From: Lentinus brumalis
Lineage: Eukaryota > Basidiomycota > Agaricomycetes > Polyporales > Polyporaceae
NCBI GenBank assembly: GCA_001792895.1
Contig: MARA01000016.1
Span: forward strand, 434,001-498,000
Direction of reading: 5' to 3'
Length of the DNA stretch: 64,000 nucleotides
Part shown: piece after piece, positions 25,532-37,765 of the stretch
How the letters are laid out: each line of letters begins with the position of its first letter
Position numbering within the stretch: the first letter of the stretch is position 1
Translations under genes and position numbers: made by a program
Notes under the pieces: generated by a model
Told to the model about the DNA's origin: nothing
The model's database searches: none
What the model saw: only the letters and a program-made list of their open reading frames with translations

Positions 25532-27125
25532 CTGTTTGCCCGAAGATGAGCGTTCCCGCGCGCGACGTCTCTCCCTCTGTCTCTTCCTCAAAGTCTGCAT
25601 CACACGCATTTCTGTGCGCCTCCTGCAAGTCGAGAAGGAAACGCGATACGAGCAAGGCAGTGAAGCTACACGGGGGCATTTTCAGTCGCCATATGCTACC
25701 TCGAAGAGGCCGTAACTCACGATTCCGTAAACACGGTCACATAGCCGTAGCTCAAGCTCTGGAGCGCGACGTGGACCTAGAGGTGCCCAGTTAGTGTCTG
25801 CGTCAACTAGCCGCTGCGCGGAGACGCACTGAGCACAACGACAGGATGAGATGCAAGGAGTGGAGGATAAGTAGGACACTGCAGGAGTCAGACAGTCAGG
25901 AGGAGTCAGCCAGCCAGCCTGTCACGTCAGGCTCAAGGTGCGAGGAACGTACAAAAAGTACATTGTCCCTGCAAAGTGCGCCATTAGCTTGAGAATCCTC
26001 AACTGTATAGATGTCCCGCACCGTTTTGCAAGAGTACATCAGCTAGAGTGAAGCCCGACGTGTATCCCGTGTATCCCCTGCTCACGCTGTCGACGATTCG
26101 TGGCCGGGAGATGGTCGACCATGTGATTAGGATGAGGAGGAGGTCGGCGACCAGGAAGCATGTCCGACAAATGATTACGACTTCGCAGACATGTCATCAG
26201 CATGGTTCCACCCTTCAATCAGACCGCAACGCACATCTGAGATACGGTCAGTGTGAATCGACTACAGCTACTCAATCAAGGGCGTACTTTCGGGATAGAG
26301 CCAGACTCAACGGGTCGATGACGGTACAGCCGAAGATGTGGTCGTAGTACCCGGTGAATCCCAAAGGATACAATGACTGTCCATCAGTCGGTCGAGAGCG
26401 CGAGACAGTAGTGCTAAGCATGATTTGACTCACAATATTGACCGCCGGGGTTGTGATCGAAAGCAGAAAGATGGACATTGATAAAGACCGGTATCTGCTC
26501 AACGCGAAGGCTCGCAGAGCCGCAAACACTAGAGGGGCTACATTGTCAGGATTGAATCATGCAACTGCCAGGATATCACGTACGAGCCCAGGGAATATAC
26601 TGGAGTAGAGTGAACCCGAGAGCGATCTTCGCTGCGATCGCGCACCTAGTCACAAGGCGTCAGGAGTACAGTTCCAGGCGGAGGCGGACATCATCACGCG
26701 TTCACCTCTAAGCATGGGAGTTAACATCACGTATAAATTCAGACATGCGGACGCACCTGATCCGACATAGGCATGAACCCCACGAGGTTCGCAAGTCGGA
26801 GGATCATGACCAGGTATCTGTTGAACATGAACAGCGCTGTCGCTCCAGTTGATCGCCAGTTCCAGAACAGCTCGACCTCCTGGTCAAGTGTCAAGAGATA
26901 GTCGTACGACAGCAGCGCTATACATCGAGACGAATTCAGTAGTCATACACAACAAGAGGAAGAGCCTTTCGTACCTGCACATGCGACGCGTCCATAGGAA
27001 TTAGCAGCACTGTCGGTATCAAGGTCAGCCGGCGGCACGTATTCGGGAAACCTGAGAGGTCCAACGTACAGGCTAGTGTACTCCAATGCCAGCGCAGAGG
27101 CGTCCGTAGCGAGGTGAGATGCCAT
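25515..27125 (-). CDS. DUF6533 membrane protein, copy E, with C-terminus cut by repeat
   Basis: Minus-strand copy starting MASHLATDASALALEYTSL. The signature exon reads LLSYDYLLTLDQEVELFW then STGATALFMFNRYLVMI and MPMSDQ. A two-base exon AG (26706-26707) between introns 26708-26756 and 26646-26705 is needed before CAIAAKIALGFTLLQYIPWA. It continues ALRAFALSRYRSLSMSIFLL, RTCFLVADLLLILITW, LLILHSLHLILSLCS, an FTES exon and LLVSRFLLDLQEAHRNA. The last exon reads AGTLIFGQTEFDAI and stops at 25515: after LIF it runs directly into the GACGCG repeat and lacks the usual ERVVGS and charged tail. It may still be expressed with a shorter tail. Confidence 0.7.
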
Positions 27126-28942
27126 CGAGTAAGAATAGGGAACTAAAGTCGCGTACCCGCGACCTAATAAGCAACCGAGAAGTGCTCCCACGAAGCATGA
27201 GCAGGAGCGGTGCGTTCTCAATCCTGTCAACGACTTACGACAAGGGAATCCTTCGGAAGGCGATGCCAGTGAGGCCGAGGTGCATGTCCTAACCGTGGGG
27301 GCTCCTTTACTGGTTCGGCGCGGATTTGTACCGGACATTTCAGCGGTTATCCTGTCGCCGGTGCATGTTCGTGAGCTTCCTCGCCGTCAGCCCCCGCGCG
27401 TCCGTCCACGCCGCCTTGACGCCGCCCCTATATTCAGCCAGTTCAAGCATATGCTCCTCGGATGCAGGGCCACCTCATGCTGGCACAACTTCCGACGAGG
27501 CATTCCTGTCAGATATGGCAGATGCGACCAGCCTGCGTCACGCCGCCGGATTCGAGGTCGGAGTCCTACATGTTGACGAGTCAGTCGTGGAGTCGTGCAC
27601 GATATAAGGTCTGGTGTTGGCCGACGGGGGGTAACCAAGAATTCCATGACAGATTGAAGTGCAAGCAAACCCCGGACCTTCGTGAGCGCAACTTGAGCGT
27701 CCAGGGTTGGTCCAGAGCAGTGCTCGACGACGGTGCTGACAACGGTTAAACTTCCTCTCGATGAGTTGAAGACCACTGTTTCAACTGGGAGGACATACCA
27801 TTCTGACCAGACAAAAGGCTTGCGGTGCGTCGTGGAAGGTCATGACTCGGAGACATGAGAGAGGAACTGACAGGCCAGAAGCGGTTCGGCTCAAGGTCAC
27901 GCTGATTGCGACCCGATCCGGTTTGATTGCATCAGCGATATATGCATCCAGATGGACAGGAGTGGCCACCACCGATAGCCCTCGGAAGGCGTGGTAAGCG
28001 TCGAGTCCCATGGTCCGCATCCCACCACGTCGTTCGTCAGGTCCCAGGCATGAACAGCGCACATCAGGCACGGCCTGATATCACGGAGGACACGAGCAGA
28101 CAGCGGCCATGCGCCCAGCGAGGGTTGGTCTGGAGTCGTCATGCAGCGGGTGAGTGACGGTCGGGTGCGGTCGACTTGCCACGGAAATCTGACCACTTCC
28201 TGATCGTTTCCACCTACGGATCTGGTGAGGCATGATCAGGCGTGTCCGGGTCACAGGGTGCCACTGGTCGCTCCAGGCGAGAGAGTAGCGGGACGACGAC
28301 GGCGGCGGGTCGTGCAGCATAGGTGGGATGGTCAGTACTGACGAGCGGAGATCATATATGACCGCCCGGTAACCCGAGGCCGACGAATGATGATGGCGCT
28401 TCATGCATTGCTTGGCAGGTGGGTTCTTTCGCATACTGGGATACCAGACGCATGAATGATAATAGATTGCAAACTAAACACAACATCGCGTGAACATGAG
28501 CAAGAGCAAGAGCTAGAACCATCGACACTGAAACTGTCGAGTGCAAGGAACGCGAGGAAACGCTGATACCGACGTAGAGACGGGCGACGCAAAGCCAGGC
28601 GACGGCGGCCAGGGCCAGGCAGGGCAGAGAGGAGCGACGAGAGGAATGCGAGAGCGAGTGGGCGGAAGCGATAGAGGAATGCGAGAGCGAGTGGGCGAGA
28701 GCGAGTGGGCGGAAGCGATGCCGGTGCGGTTCCAAGACTGCAACGCAATCAGGAGCAAGAAGGCGAAGACAGTGTGGCGAACGTGAGAGCGAGAGAGTAC
28801 ACGCCTTGATGACAAGAAGGGAGAGGCGTGTGGTGTGGGAGACGAGACTCGGACTCTCGGGTGAGCTGTAAGTAGTTGCCGACAAACATGAGGGATGAGA
28901 CTATCATATGATAGCATATCAATCCACGTACCGTAGCTGTGT
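27126..28942. other. Long intergenic region without a recognised gene
   Basis: About 1.8 kb. Minus-strand ORFs at 27781-28071 and 27897-28196 have some hydrophobic character and could be eroded DUF6533 pieces, but I find no signature motif. Around 28540-28760 the sequence is purine-rich simple repeat that produces long artefact ORFs. Nothing else is supported. Confidence 0.4.
28641..28719. repeat. Short tandem repeat, about 33-bp period
   Basis: The unit GAGGAATGCGAGAGCGAGTG followed by GGCGGAAGCGATA starts at 28641 and again at 28674. A partial third copy (GAGAGCGAGTGGGCGGAAGCG) follows. It lies downstream of the DUF6698-like gene and has no coding role that I can see. Confidence 0.75.
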
Positions 28943-30841
28943 TCAACTGGCGTCCTCGCCGTCGTCACTGCGTGCCTGCGCCCACTCGTAGATCGAGCCG
29001 TGCTCGAGGGCGATCTCGTGGCCGTCCCAGCGCATGAACTCTGCAAACACGGAGTTCTCGTCGACTGCATCTGACTTGTCGCCGTTAATGTCGCCGAACA
29101 TCTCCCTGGGCAACTCAGATGTGAGTGCGAATTCTACCGAGAGTGTTGCTATGGACGTACCTCTGATACCAATCCGTCAGCGCCTTGGTCCACTTTGGGT
29201 TCCGGATGCAGATGTTGAGGATCTGGCGCGAGAACCGGACATACGAGAAGGCACCGTCTGACTCGCCCCACGCCCCCGCGCTGCTCAACACATGTCGGAC
29301 CTGAAATGCTATGTGTGAGCGAGCGGACAACTACATTGAGCAGTCAACGTACAATACACGCAATGTACACGATGCTCTCGACAGTGACTGTGCAGAGGTC
29401 ATGCATCTTCGCGATCGAGGGCTGGCCCTTGTTGTTCTGGCACTCCTCGAAGACAGAGCCGGGTCCCCTGAAGCACAGGGAGAAACCCTGTCGTCGCACG
29501 GTGTCAGCGCAGCATAGCAAGATGGCCATAGATGGTCGATGACCACTCACCGCGAAGACGGGCGCACCCTGTAGGAAACCGTGCAATGGCTTGTTGCGGT
29601 CGAACTTCTCCAGGTTCCAGAGGAAGCTCGGGAGGTTCTCTGACGTCAGCTTGGGAGCGTCTGCGTCTCCACTTAGCAACTCGTGGCAGAAGCTGCAAGC
29701 GTGTCAGTGGTTAGTGAAAGGCGATACGGGCCACTTAACAACGTACGCCTTGGGATCCTTGTCGAATTCCGCAAACCAGGTAGGCGGGATGAGCCTGCGG
29801 GCTGTCGCCGTGTTCTTGATGCCACGGTTCTTCTTGTCGCTGAGCTTGTAGTTGGGGTTGGGAATCCCGATGGCGCGGATGAGGTGCTTGTTGAGCCGGG
29901 ATATGTCGTCGCTTCGGACCTTGCTCAAAACTTCGGTGAGCTGCGTGCAAGATGAATCAGCGACTCAGCGTGCGAAAACGTAAGCAGTACACAATACTAC
30001 GTCGGATTAGAAACTCACGTATTTAGCTATCTTCTTGACCGTCTCGGGGTGCTCAGCGAGGTAGGGGATGTGGTCTTCAAACTGGGGGAAGCGGTCGACA
30101 ATTACACCAAAGACTTGCATGTCCTCGAAGTCGTCATCATAGCCCTTTGAGTTCCTGTGGTAGTCGAACATGAGCGCATATTACATGTCGTAACGATATT
30201 GACATACGTACGCCCAGGGATGCTCCTCTGAAGGCTGCTCGTAGTACTTGATTCCCTTGTCGAGTGCACGCTGAAAACGGGGGAAGTGGACGGTGTTGCG
30301 CAGCATCTCGCGCGTGCTGAAATAGATGAACTTCGTCCCATCTTCGGTGCGTTCGTCGGCACTGGGCGTGGACGTGAGCGGTACGCAACTCAGTGACGCA
30401 TATATGCGTGCATACAGCCATCCGTGCACGCATATATGCATGCATGGATGGCCATACACACCTGAGGGAGTTATCAGATGGCAAGAGGACTTACGTTGCA
30501 CGGCTGCGAAGCTTGCCGACGGAGTTCGTCCATATGACGTCCTCCTGGAACACAAGCTCGTGCGGGTCCTTGTCCGCCATCTCGGGGTCTTGCTCGTCTG
30601 GCTCTTGCTCGACAGGATCTTCAGGAGGAGGCTTGGCGGCCGTGCGAGGACGCTTCCTCAACGGCAGGGCATCTGGTGTCTCTTCTTCGTAGTCGATGGA
30701 TTGTTGACGACGGCGAGGGGGTTGAGGAGCAGGGCCCTTCTTGCCGACATTACCTTGGGCAGAGGCGCCGGTAGGGGCGGGAGTGACGGCCTTACGGGTG
30801 TGGCTGCGGGTCTGACGTGCACCGGGGAAGGCGGAGGGCAT
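28943..30841 (-). CDS. DUF6698-like fungal protein
   Basis: Minus-strand gene of about eight exons. The N-terminus is a basic, Pro-rich disordered segment (MPSAFPGARQTRSHTRKA, then LPLRKRPRTAAKPPP, a likely nuclear signal). Exons continue with FIYFSTREMLRNTVHFPRFQ, DMQVFGVIVDRFPQFEDHIP, NKHLIRAIGIPNPNYKLSDK, RRLIPPTWFAEFDKDPKA, SENLPSFLWNLEKFDRNKPL, GFSLCFRGPGSVFEE, IAKMHDLCTVTVESIVYIAC, VRHVLSSAGAWGESDGAFSY, and a C-terminus with EMFGDINGD. The order of a pre-formed LxPxxWFxxFxxDP block, a Phe-rich W block, a K-MH-L-TVT block and an RHVLSSAxAW block resembles the basidiomycete DUF6698 family, which is lineage-expanded and of unknown function. The assignment is from memory of the pattern. The intron after the first exon carries a perfect hairpin (30398-30439). 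Confidence 0.65.
30398..30439. repeat. Perfect 15-bp inverted repeat in an intron
   Basis: The arms GCATATATGCGTGCA (30398-30412) and TGCACGCATATATGC (30425-30439) are exact inverted copies with a 12-base loop. Each arm itself contains the palindrome GCATATATGC. It lies inside the first intron of the DUF6698-like gene. It could form a stable RNA hairpin or cruciform. Confidence 0.85.
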
Positions 30842-31321
30842 GGTGGAAAGCTGGGGATGTGGTGGTGCGGAGGGAACATGTGGTCGCTCAACAGTGCTGA
30901 GCACGAGGCCTTATATACATCGAGCAGAACACGATCACATGACATGGGGCAGCGCGTCGTCATGCAGCGCGGACGCGTCTTCAAGGCGCCTACTAAACCT
31001 TGCTCTCAACCACAAGCTCACTTAGCCTGCTTGGCCTGCGTATCCTCAAACTGCAACTCAGCTCACACTCAAGACCTCGAGACTCATGCTCACCGGACTG
31101 GAGAGGGGTTTAGGAAGGCGCAGGGCTGGATATCCCATGGTACGTCCGACACTGCATCCAATGCGCTCGCGCCCAAGCTCGCCTTGGGCTCTGATTCAAC
31201 GCGTGCTGCATGGCTCGAGTTCGAGCTCTTTCTGATTGTCGTGGACATCTTAGCTTTTGTGTTAGGATTGTGGTTGCGGACGGCGAGCGCGTTCTGTCTC
31301 CCGACGTCCGACGCTCTCAGC
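30842..31321. other. Intergenic region, 5' flank of DUF6698-like gene
   Basis: About 480 bp between the minus-strand DUF6698-like gene and the small plus-strand ORF. Long open frames pass through it on both strands because of biased composition. No recognised feature. Confidence 0.4.
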
Positions 31322-31689
31322 ATGGCCACAACGGACTCGAAGGCGGCCGTCGCGCGCACCCGCTCGCACACCACCCTCGACACCTTCTTCTCCAGACCAA
31401 TTGATCTTGCCGTCTCGCCGCTCAAGCAGGCCCGCCGCAATGTTGCTGCCAGGTCGGCGCACCGCTATTCGCACGCGGGAGCGACATTCCGAGCCACAAT
31501 CTCGAGCAGCAGCTCATGTCCGCCTTTCCGGGGCGCGTGTTCATCGAGAAGCCCATCAGCAGCGCTCCCGAGGACATGTGCGAGAGGGTAGGTGAGATTG
31601 TCGTCAATGTGGCACTCATACTCACGCATCACTTTAGCAGAGACATGTCCTATGGCCAAGACGACGCAATCGCACAATCCAATGAGTAG
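31322..31689 (+). CDS. Small three-exon gene upstream of Plavaka, unrecognised
   Basis: The ATG at 31322 opens MATTDSKAAVARTRSHTTLD and continues FFSRPIDLAVSPLKQARRNV. A 41-nt intron (donor CCAG|GTCGGC, acceptor CCGAG) keeps frame into HNLEQQLMSAFPGRVFIEKP. A second intron (GTAGGT to TTAGCAG) joins to RDMSYGQDDAIAQSNE and a TAG ending at 31689. The protein would be about 90 residues. The family is not recognised. It lies 255 bp before the Plavaka start on the same strand, so it could be an accessory ORF of the transposon or an independent gene. Splice sites are weak but give one coherent frame. Confidence 0.4.
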
Positions 31690-31944
31690 TGCTGTCCTTC
31701 CGTGTCCGCCAATAGTCGTAAGTCATATTGTATTATCAACTTACCTTTAAACTATGTTCTTACCGTCTACATCCAGTCCACCTATTACCGAGACGGCCAT
31801 GCCCTGCGTGCGTCTGACTTGCGCGACACGCGTCAGGTATGTAATCAATCGCCCCGGCCATCTCCTGCCCATGTCATCAAGGTCGCACGCCCTCGCTCAT
31901 GCCTCGCTATTCTCACCACTCTCCTAGCCTCTCTCATCACCTCA

Positions 31945-34900
31945 ATGTCTGTGCCCTCCGCCAACTGTGACTTTGCATGTGATGCGCCCGGCTGTCGGTA
32001 CAATGGGACGACTTGGAGCGGCCTCACAGTCCACTGGACAACCTGCAAGTATCGCAACCACGGGAGCAACGCAGCCCCAGGGAAACGCGTGGCACCAGAG
32101 CAAGCTGGGAAGGGCAAAAAACGAATTCGGACTGGGGGATGGGCTGCCGAGCAGATGGCAAAGGTGAAGGTATGTGTCTCGTTACTCACCGTGATTGCAC
32201 AATGAAAGCAAACACTCCTATGTTTGCTCAGAAGCCGCCTGCGCCTCCTCCTCCTTTAGTCCCAACTCCACCACCTTTGTCGCCGCCGCCACCGCCTCCA
32301 AGCCCGCCAGGCACTCGCAGCAGACACGGCCGGAAGATTCGTCTCCCGAAAGGTTACGAAGACTACTGGCCATCGCACCGGGCTGCCCTTCCATCACAGA
32401 TTGCAGTCGCCTTTCCCGGCGAGTCTCCTCCACCTGCGTCTCCAGAGCCCGATGAAGACCCAGCACCTCCAGAAGCCCTCATGCCGGACGAGGACGAGGA
32501 ACAGTGGATGACGGAGGACGAGGACGAGGACGAGGACGAGGAGGACACCTGGGACACTCGTCCCGATGGCTATGGCGTGTTCAGGCGCTACTACGGCAAT
32601 CTGCCCATCAAGAACCCGCTCGCTGTCACGGACGCTATTCTCGCTGCGTCCGGTATAGCGCACGAAGAGGAGGATGTGGGATCAGGGGAAGAAGACGCAG
32701 GTGCAGACGCAGATGCAGGACCGTCACGACCGGCAGCACGAACGGCAGCATGCCCAGAGCTCCAGTACAAGAGCATCTATTGGATGACCCGAGCCTTGGC
32801 TGTGAGTCTCGACCCAGACGGAGAACACCCCGATGACACGGACGGCTCAGAGTCCTGCGAGTCCCCAACCCCGCACGAGGCTCACGGCCCGTTTGCGAAC
32901 TGTTCGCAGTTCCGCCTTGTCGACCATTACTATGGGCGTTCCGATACTCATTCGCGGGGCGATTTTGACGACATGGTGCACGTCATCACGTCTCCGGGCT
33001 TCCAGCCCGAAGATCTACGCGGTTTCAATGCCCGCAAGGCAGAAGAGCTGCTGGATACCTACTGCCCTCCGGATGGCGTCTTCTCGGGAGAGGATGGGTG
33101 GCGAAAGGACACACCGCTCGAGATTCCAGTCCCCAAGGCCAATTGCCGGACCAAAACCGAGGCGGAGGCTCCGAAGTTCCGTGTCAACGGCCTTGTCTTC
33201 CGGCGGCTAATCGACCTCGTCAAGTCGGTTGTCGCAGATCCGTTCTCCCGCTTCAAGGACAAGTATCATTGGGTTGGGCATGAGATGTGGTGGAACCCTC
33301 CTCCTGCCACACCCGAGGCCGCGCAGGCAGCGGAAGCAAGTCCATCATTCGCCGCCGAGCCGCATCCTCCTTCTTCGCCTGGTCCTGCCCCGAACACCTC
33401 TCCTTCACCCGGTCCCACCCCGTCCAATGCATCTACCTCGCCCGGTCCTGCCCCGTCCAATGCATCTCCAATTCCTGATCCTATCCGAGTGTGGACCGAC
33501 TGCTACAATTCCAGCGCCATGCTCGATGAGGAGGCCAAGTTGCGCCAACAGCCCCGTGTCCCAAGCGACGACCTGAACGTTGAGTATGTCATCTTACCCT
33601 TGCTCATCTGGTCCGACGCGACACATCTATCAAGTTTCGGTACGGCGCACCTTTGGCCAATCTACGTATACTTCGGGAATTTGTCGAAGTATGTCCGAGG
33701 GCGTCCCACGGAGTTTGCGGCGCAACATCTGGCCTACGTCCCTGATGTGAGTGGTCGTCCTTTGCTCCTATCTCGGGATGTGGCTGATCATGTGCTTCGT
33801 ACAGCTTGCAGACGGCTTTGCGGAGTGGTATCAAGACACCTTTGGAAGGCCTGCACCCCGCAAGACGAAGACGTTCTGCAAGTGGGAGCTCTTCCAACAG
33901 ATCTGGAAGTTGCTCTTGGACGACGACTTTGTGCGCGCATGTCGCGAGGGCATCCTGATCACCTGTGGCGATGGAGTCGTCCGCCGCGTGTTCCCGCGGG
34001 TATTCACGTACTCGGCGGACTTTCCAGAGAAGTGAGTACAGGCGGTGTTTTATGAATGCACGCTGATGATGGTGTAGGATTCTGGCGCTCGCCCTTCATC
34101 CTTTCGCCAAGCATATCTGTCCACGGTGCTACATCGAGAGAAGCCAGATGAGCGCTGCTGGCACCGAAGCCGATGATCGACGAAGAGCGAACAAACGCGT
34201 AGATAACCACGCACTGCGTGAGGTCATCACACGCGCACGGCGCTACGTGTTCCGGGGCTGGTCACTCGGCAACGAGCATGTCATCGAGCTCCTGCAGCAC
34301 GGGTCCCTGAATCCAATCCAGGTCAGATCACTTGCAAGCTTACTGTGTGGCTGATGGCTGATTGGAGTGGTTTAGAGCGCGTTCTCGGAGAAACTGTCTG
34401 AGTTCGGCACCAACTGCTACGAACTTTTTGCACCCGACCTGATGCATGAGTTCGAGCTGGGTGTCTGGAAGGGAGTATTCAACCACCTTATGCGCATCCT
34501 GGCTGTGCGCGGTAGACGTCACATCAACGAGTTTAACAGAAGGTGCGCTCCGATTACTGATACTCGCTAGCCTGCTAACCGTCTGAGATGTTCAGGATGC
34601 GCATGATGCCAACCTTTGGTCGAGACCGCATCAGACGTTTCTGGAATGATGTCTCAGCTCGGAAGAAACTGGCCGCTCGCGACTACGAAGCTTTCTTGAT
34701 GGTTTGTTATCATGCTCAGTGTCTCACGGTTCTCATACTGACTCACACTCAATGTTTGCGTAGACCATCATACCCGCATACGAAGGTCTTCTCCCTCTCG
34801 GAGATGAAGAGAATGTTATGGACTTGCTATTCGAACTAGCAAACTGGCACGCCCTCGCGAAGCTCCGCGCACATCATGAGATCACCCTCGATAACCTCGG

Positions 34901-36883
34901 CAGTGCAACACGACATCTCTACGCCGCTATGCGCCAGTTCGACACTGAAGTATGTCCCAACTACGACACCCGAGAGACCCCGACAGAAGCCCAAGCTCGA
35001 GTGCGACGGGACCAAGCACGCGATCCGGACAAGGCTGCAGACACGGGCGCAAAGGCCAAGCCGTTCAACGTGCTCAACACATACAAGTATCATGTTCTCG
35101 GGGACTACTGCGAGTACATCAAGCGCTGCGGAACATCCGACAACTGGACCACGCAAGTGGTGAGTATATCTCACTATCTGGGCGTGCTGAGATGCCGGTG
35201 ATTGACTGGAAGCCTGGCAGGGGAGCTCGAGCATCGACATGTGAAGCGCTTCTACGCGCGCACTAACAAGATCACGTTCGCCTTCCAGATCGCGATGAAG
35301 CTGCGTAGGCGCGCCATCTTGGCAGACCTACGACGTCGTGACCCGACATTTACACCGCGATGGGAACAGAAGCTGGAGAACGCAAATGCCAAGAGAGAAC
35401 TCGATGAGGCTTTTGAGCACTGCGTCAAGGAGGCCGCTGACCGTCGCCAGGGCGACGTGCAGCCACCTACGCCTCCAGCTGTGCACTATGAGGTCTCAGC
35501 GTCCCAGCGTGCACCTGTGAATGTTTATGCATTTGTCGAGAAGAACAACGATGATCCTGTTGCGAAGGTAAGAACCCTACAATCAAATAATCCCATTCGT
35601 ACCCGTGCTGACTCCTGCGCTCGTCAGGGATACTTGCCTCGGCTGCGCGACCATCTCCTGCGTCGCGTGCTTGATAGTGACCAGGACTTCTTCACTCGGG
35701 AACAGCAAGCGGGCCTCGAGATATACGAGAACCGCCTCTACCCTCACAAAGTCATCCGCTTCCACCATAGTACGTACGACATGCGCCGCGATCAGGACTC
35801 CGTCAACCCACGTACGCACCCCGACATCATGCTCCTGGCAGGCGGAGATGACAGTCAGAATCACCCTTACTGGTACGCGCGCGTCCTTGACGTCTTCCAC
35901 GTCCGTGTCTGCTACACCGGACCAGGCGCCACGCGCGCCACACGCAGGTGGCAATCTATGGACGTCCTGTCGGTCCGTTGGTTCAAGCAGGATCTCGACC
36001 ATGCGTGTGGCTTCCAGCACCGCCGTCTTCCTCGCATTACCTTTGTTGGCATGCACGATCTTGACGACACGGAGCCTTTTGGGTTCGTCAACCCAGAAGA
36101 CGTAATCCGTGCTTCGTACTTGATCCCTGCGTTCGCCTGGGGCCGAACGAGCGACTACCTTGGCGAATCCAAGCTTGCGCGACGTGCAGAATGCGACAAG
36201 CACGGCGACGGAAAAGACTGGAACGCGTACTATGTTTGCATGTACGTATCATTTGGCAGATGTTCATTTCCCTGTGGTGTACTGACATGGATACGAGGTT
36301 TGTCGACAGGGACATGTACATGCGCTACCACGGTGGAGGCATAGGTCATCGCGGTGTCGGAGTCAGCTTAGACGAAGCGCGGCAACAAGGAGAACGAATT
36401 GAGAGAACTGCCTCACGACGAACATCCAGCTCACCTGCACCTGCAACTGCAAGCGGAGAGGAAGACGCGAATGAGGACAATCACGAGCGCGGTGCCAGTG
36501 GTGAGGACGGTGAGGGCGATGGCGAGGACAGTGAGGGCGAGAACGAGGGCGAGGACGGTGAGGGCGAGGGCGAGGACGGTGAGGGCGAGGGCGAGGATAA
36601 GAATGCTGAGGGCGAGGACCAGGGCGACAAGGATGAGATGATGTGGGAGCAGGATGAGTGGGAGGATGTACCACTGCAAGACGAAGACGATGCACTCGGT
36701 GAGCTGGAGGAAGGTGAGGAATGTGAGGACGGCGAGGAGGATGAGGACGGCGAGGGAGTACTCGAAGAGTTTGGCAGGCAAGAGGAGGAGGACTCATTGC
36801 CCGAGGATGAGCCGGATGAGGACGCGCTCGAAGGTGCCGACATAGATGATGTATTCAGTTTGTATGACTATCCAGACTTGTAG
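31945..36883 (+). CDS. Plavaka-family DNA transposase, apparently intact
   Basis: Large gene of about ten exons encoding the transposase of a Plavaka transposon, a DDE-type cut-and-paste family common in basidiomycetes. The N-terminus has a Cys/His finger (CDFACDAPGCRYN, then H and C in VHWTTCKYRNH). A 62-nt intron follows, then Pro-rich and acidic regions. The core carries Plavaka hallmarks: LLIWSDATHLSSFGTAHLWP, YVYFGNLSKYVRGRPTEFAA, VVRRVFPRVFTYSADFPEK, PDLMHEFELGVWKGVFNHLM, PTFGRDRIRRFWNDVSARKK, YKYHVLGDYCEYIKRCGT, and GELEHRHVKRFYARTNKITF. Late exons hold RDMYMRYHGGGIGHRG and a long Glu/Gly/Asp tail. The first catalytic Asp is probably in WSDATHL. I see no stop or frameshift in the exons, so it may be active. 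Terminal inverted repeats were not found; the 3' flank has clustered TGACCAT words. Confidence 0.85.
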
Positions 36884-36929
36884 ATATGTACTAAGGCACA
36901 GACTACAAGGACCAGCTCACCGTTGTCCG

Positions 36930-37110
36930 AGCTAACAGGTATGCTCAGCATGCGGTCGCCTGATCATCAGCCAGACCATGGTCTGACCATGGCCGGTCAG
37001 TCATGTCTGACCATTCGTTGCCGACCGAGTATGGTCAGGAGAGCGTCAGGCAGCTCGCGCACTGACCATAATGTGTCGGGTCCGCGCTACCCGACCATGC
37101 GCGCTCTCCC
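36930..37110. repeat. Subterminal TGACCAT/ATGGTCA repeats 3' of Plavaka
   Basis: At least seven copies of GACCAT or its complement occur in about 180 bp, including the palindromic run CAGACCATGGTCTGACCATG near 36972. Clustered short motifs near an end are typical transposase-binding subterminal repeats, so this probably marks the 3' end region of the Plavaka element. No matching cluster was found on the 5' side. Confidence 0.5.
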
Positions 37111-37765
37111 TCGTAAGCCACCCTCTTTCATGCGCCTACGCTGCACTTTTTACTGATGTGATCGCCACGAGTTCATTTTGCTGCAGCTCTCTGCCTCGTC
37201 GAGTCTCTCATGCGGAGTCGTCCTTGTAACAGCATCGTCGAGGTATGGGATACCTCCGAGTCTTATGGGCGTATCAACAATTCAAAAGTGTACCAAACTC
37301 GGAGGCTGGAATGTGTCTAGATGATGTGAGGTCAGAAGCACTAACCTATCCGCCTCTTTGAATATTAGTCCTGACAGTGAGTGCCTCTCATAGCGATTAC
37401 TACGTGAGTCTTCTAACAGATGGTCTGTGTAGGCTGTGTATAAGCCGATATTGGACTAAGTCAGGATGCATGAAAGCTCGAGGCACTGGAACGAGAGCTG
37501 GCCACGACCCTCAACGCCCTCCGTGAGAGGGCTCGAGGCCTCAGGTTCAACATCGGCGCAGCCCCCGTCAAATACTACGACATGTAGTAGTGTAGTTTTA
37601 CTGCGGGCCGAATCGACACGCAAGACTCTCCGTTAAATTGTGACATGCAAGGAGGAGAAGGCGGACCTTCACAAGCTCGCGCAGGACCCCGGAGAACGTC
37701 GTACGCCGCTTCGGACCGGTACTTCGAAAGTCCAAAAGTATCTGTCGTTCATTGCTGATCTTACA
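37111..37765. other. No gene recognised
   Basis: Sequence between the probable Plavaka 3' end and the flavin monooxygenase relic. No ORF with a family resemblance; the boundary of the transposon may lie in the first part. Confidence 0.35.

Noticed and set aside
27781..28196. Possible additional DUF6533 relic on the minus strand
   Set aside because: The hydrophobic segments lack the E-V-E-L-F-W, GAT..NRY or QYLPWA signatures, so the resemblance is too weak.
28352..28885. 177-codon minus-strand frame rich in Ser, Leu and His
   Set aside because: It is generated by the 33-bp tandem repeat and purine-rich tract.
30326..31591. 421-codon open frame on the plus strand
   Set aside because: It overlaps the DUF6698-like gene antisense and intergenic DNA. 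Its composition is erratic and no domain is seen; it is an artefact of biased base use, apart from the last part, which overlaps the small gene at 31322.
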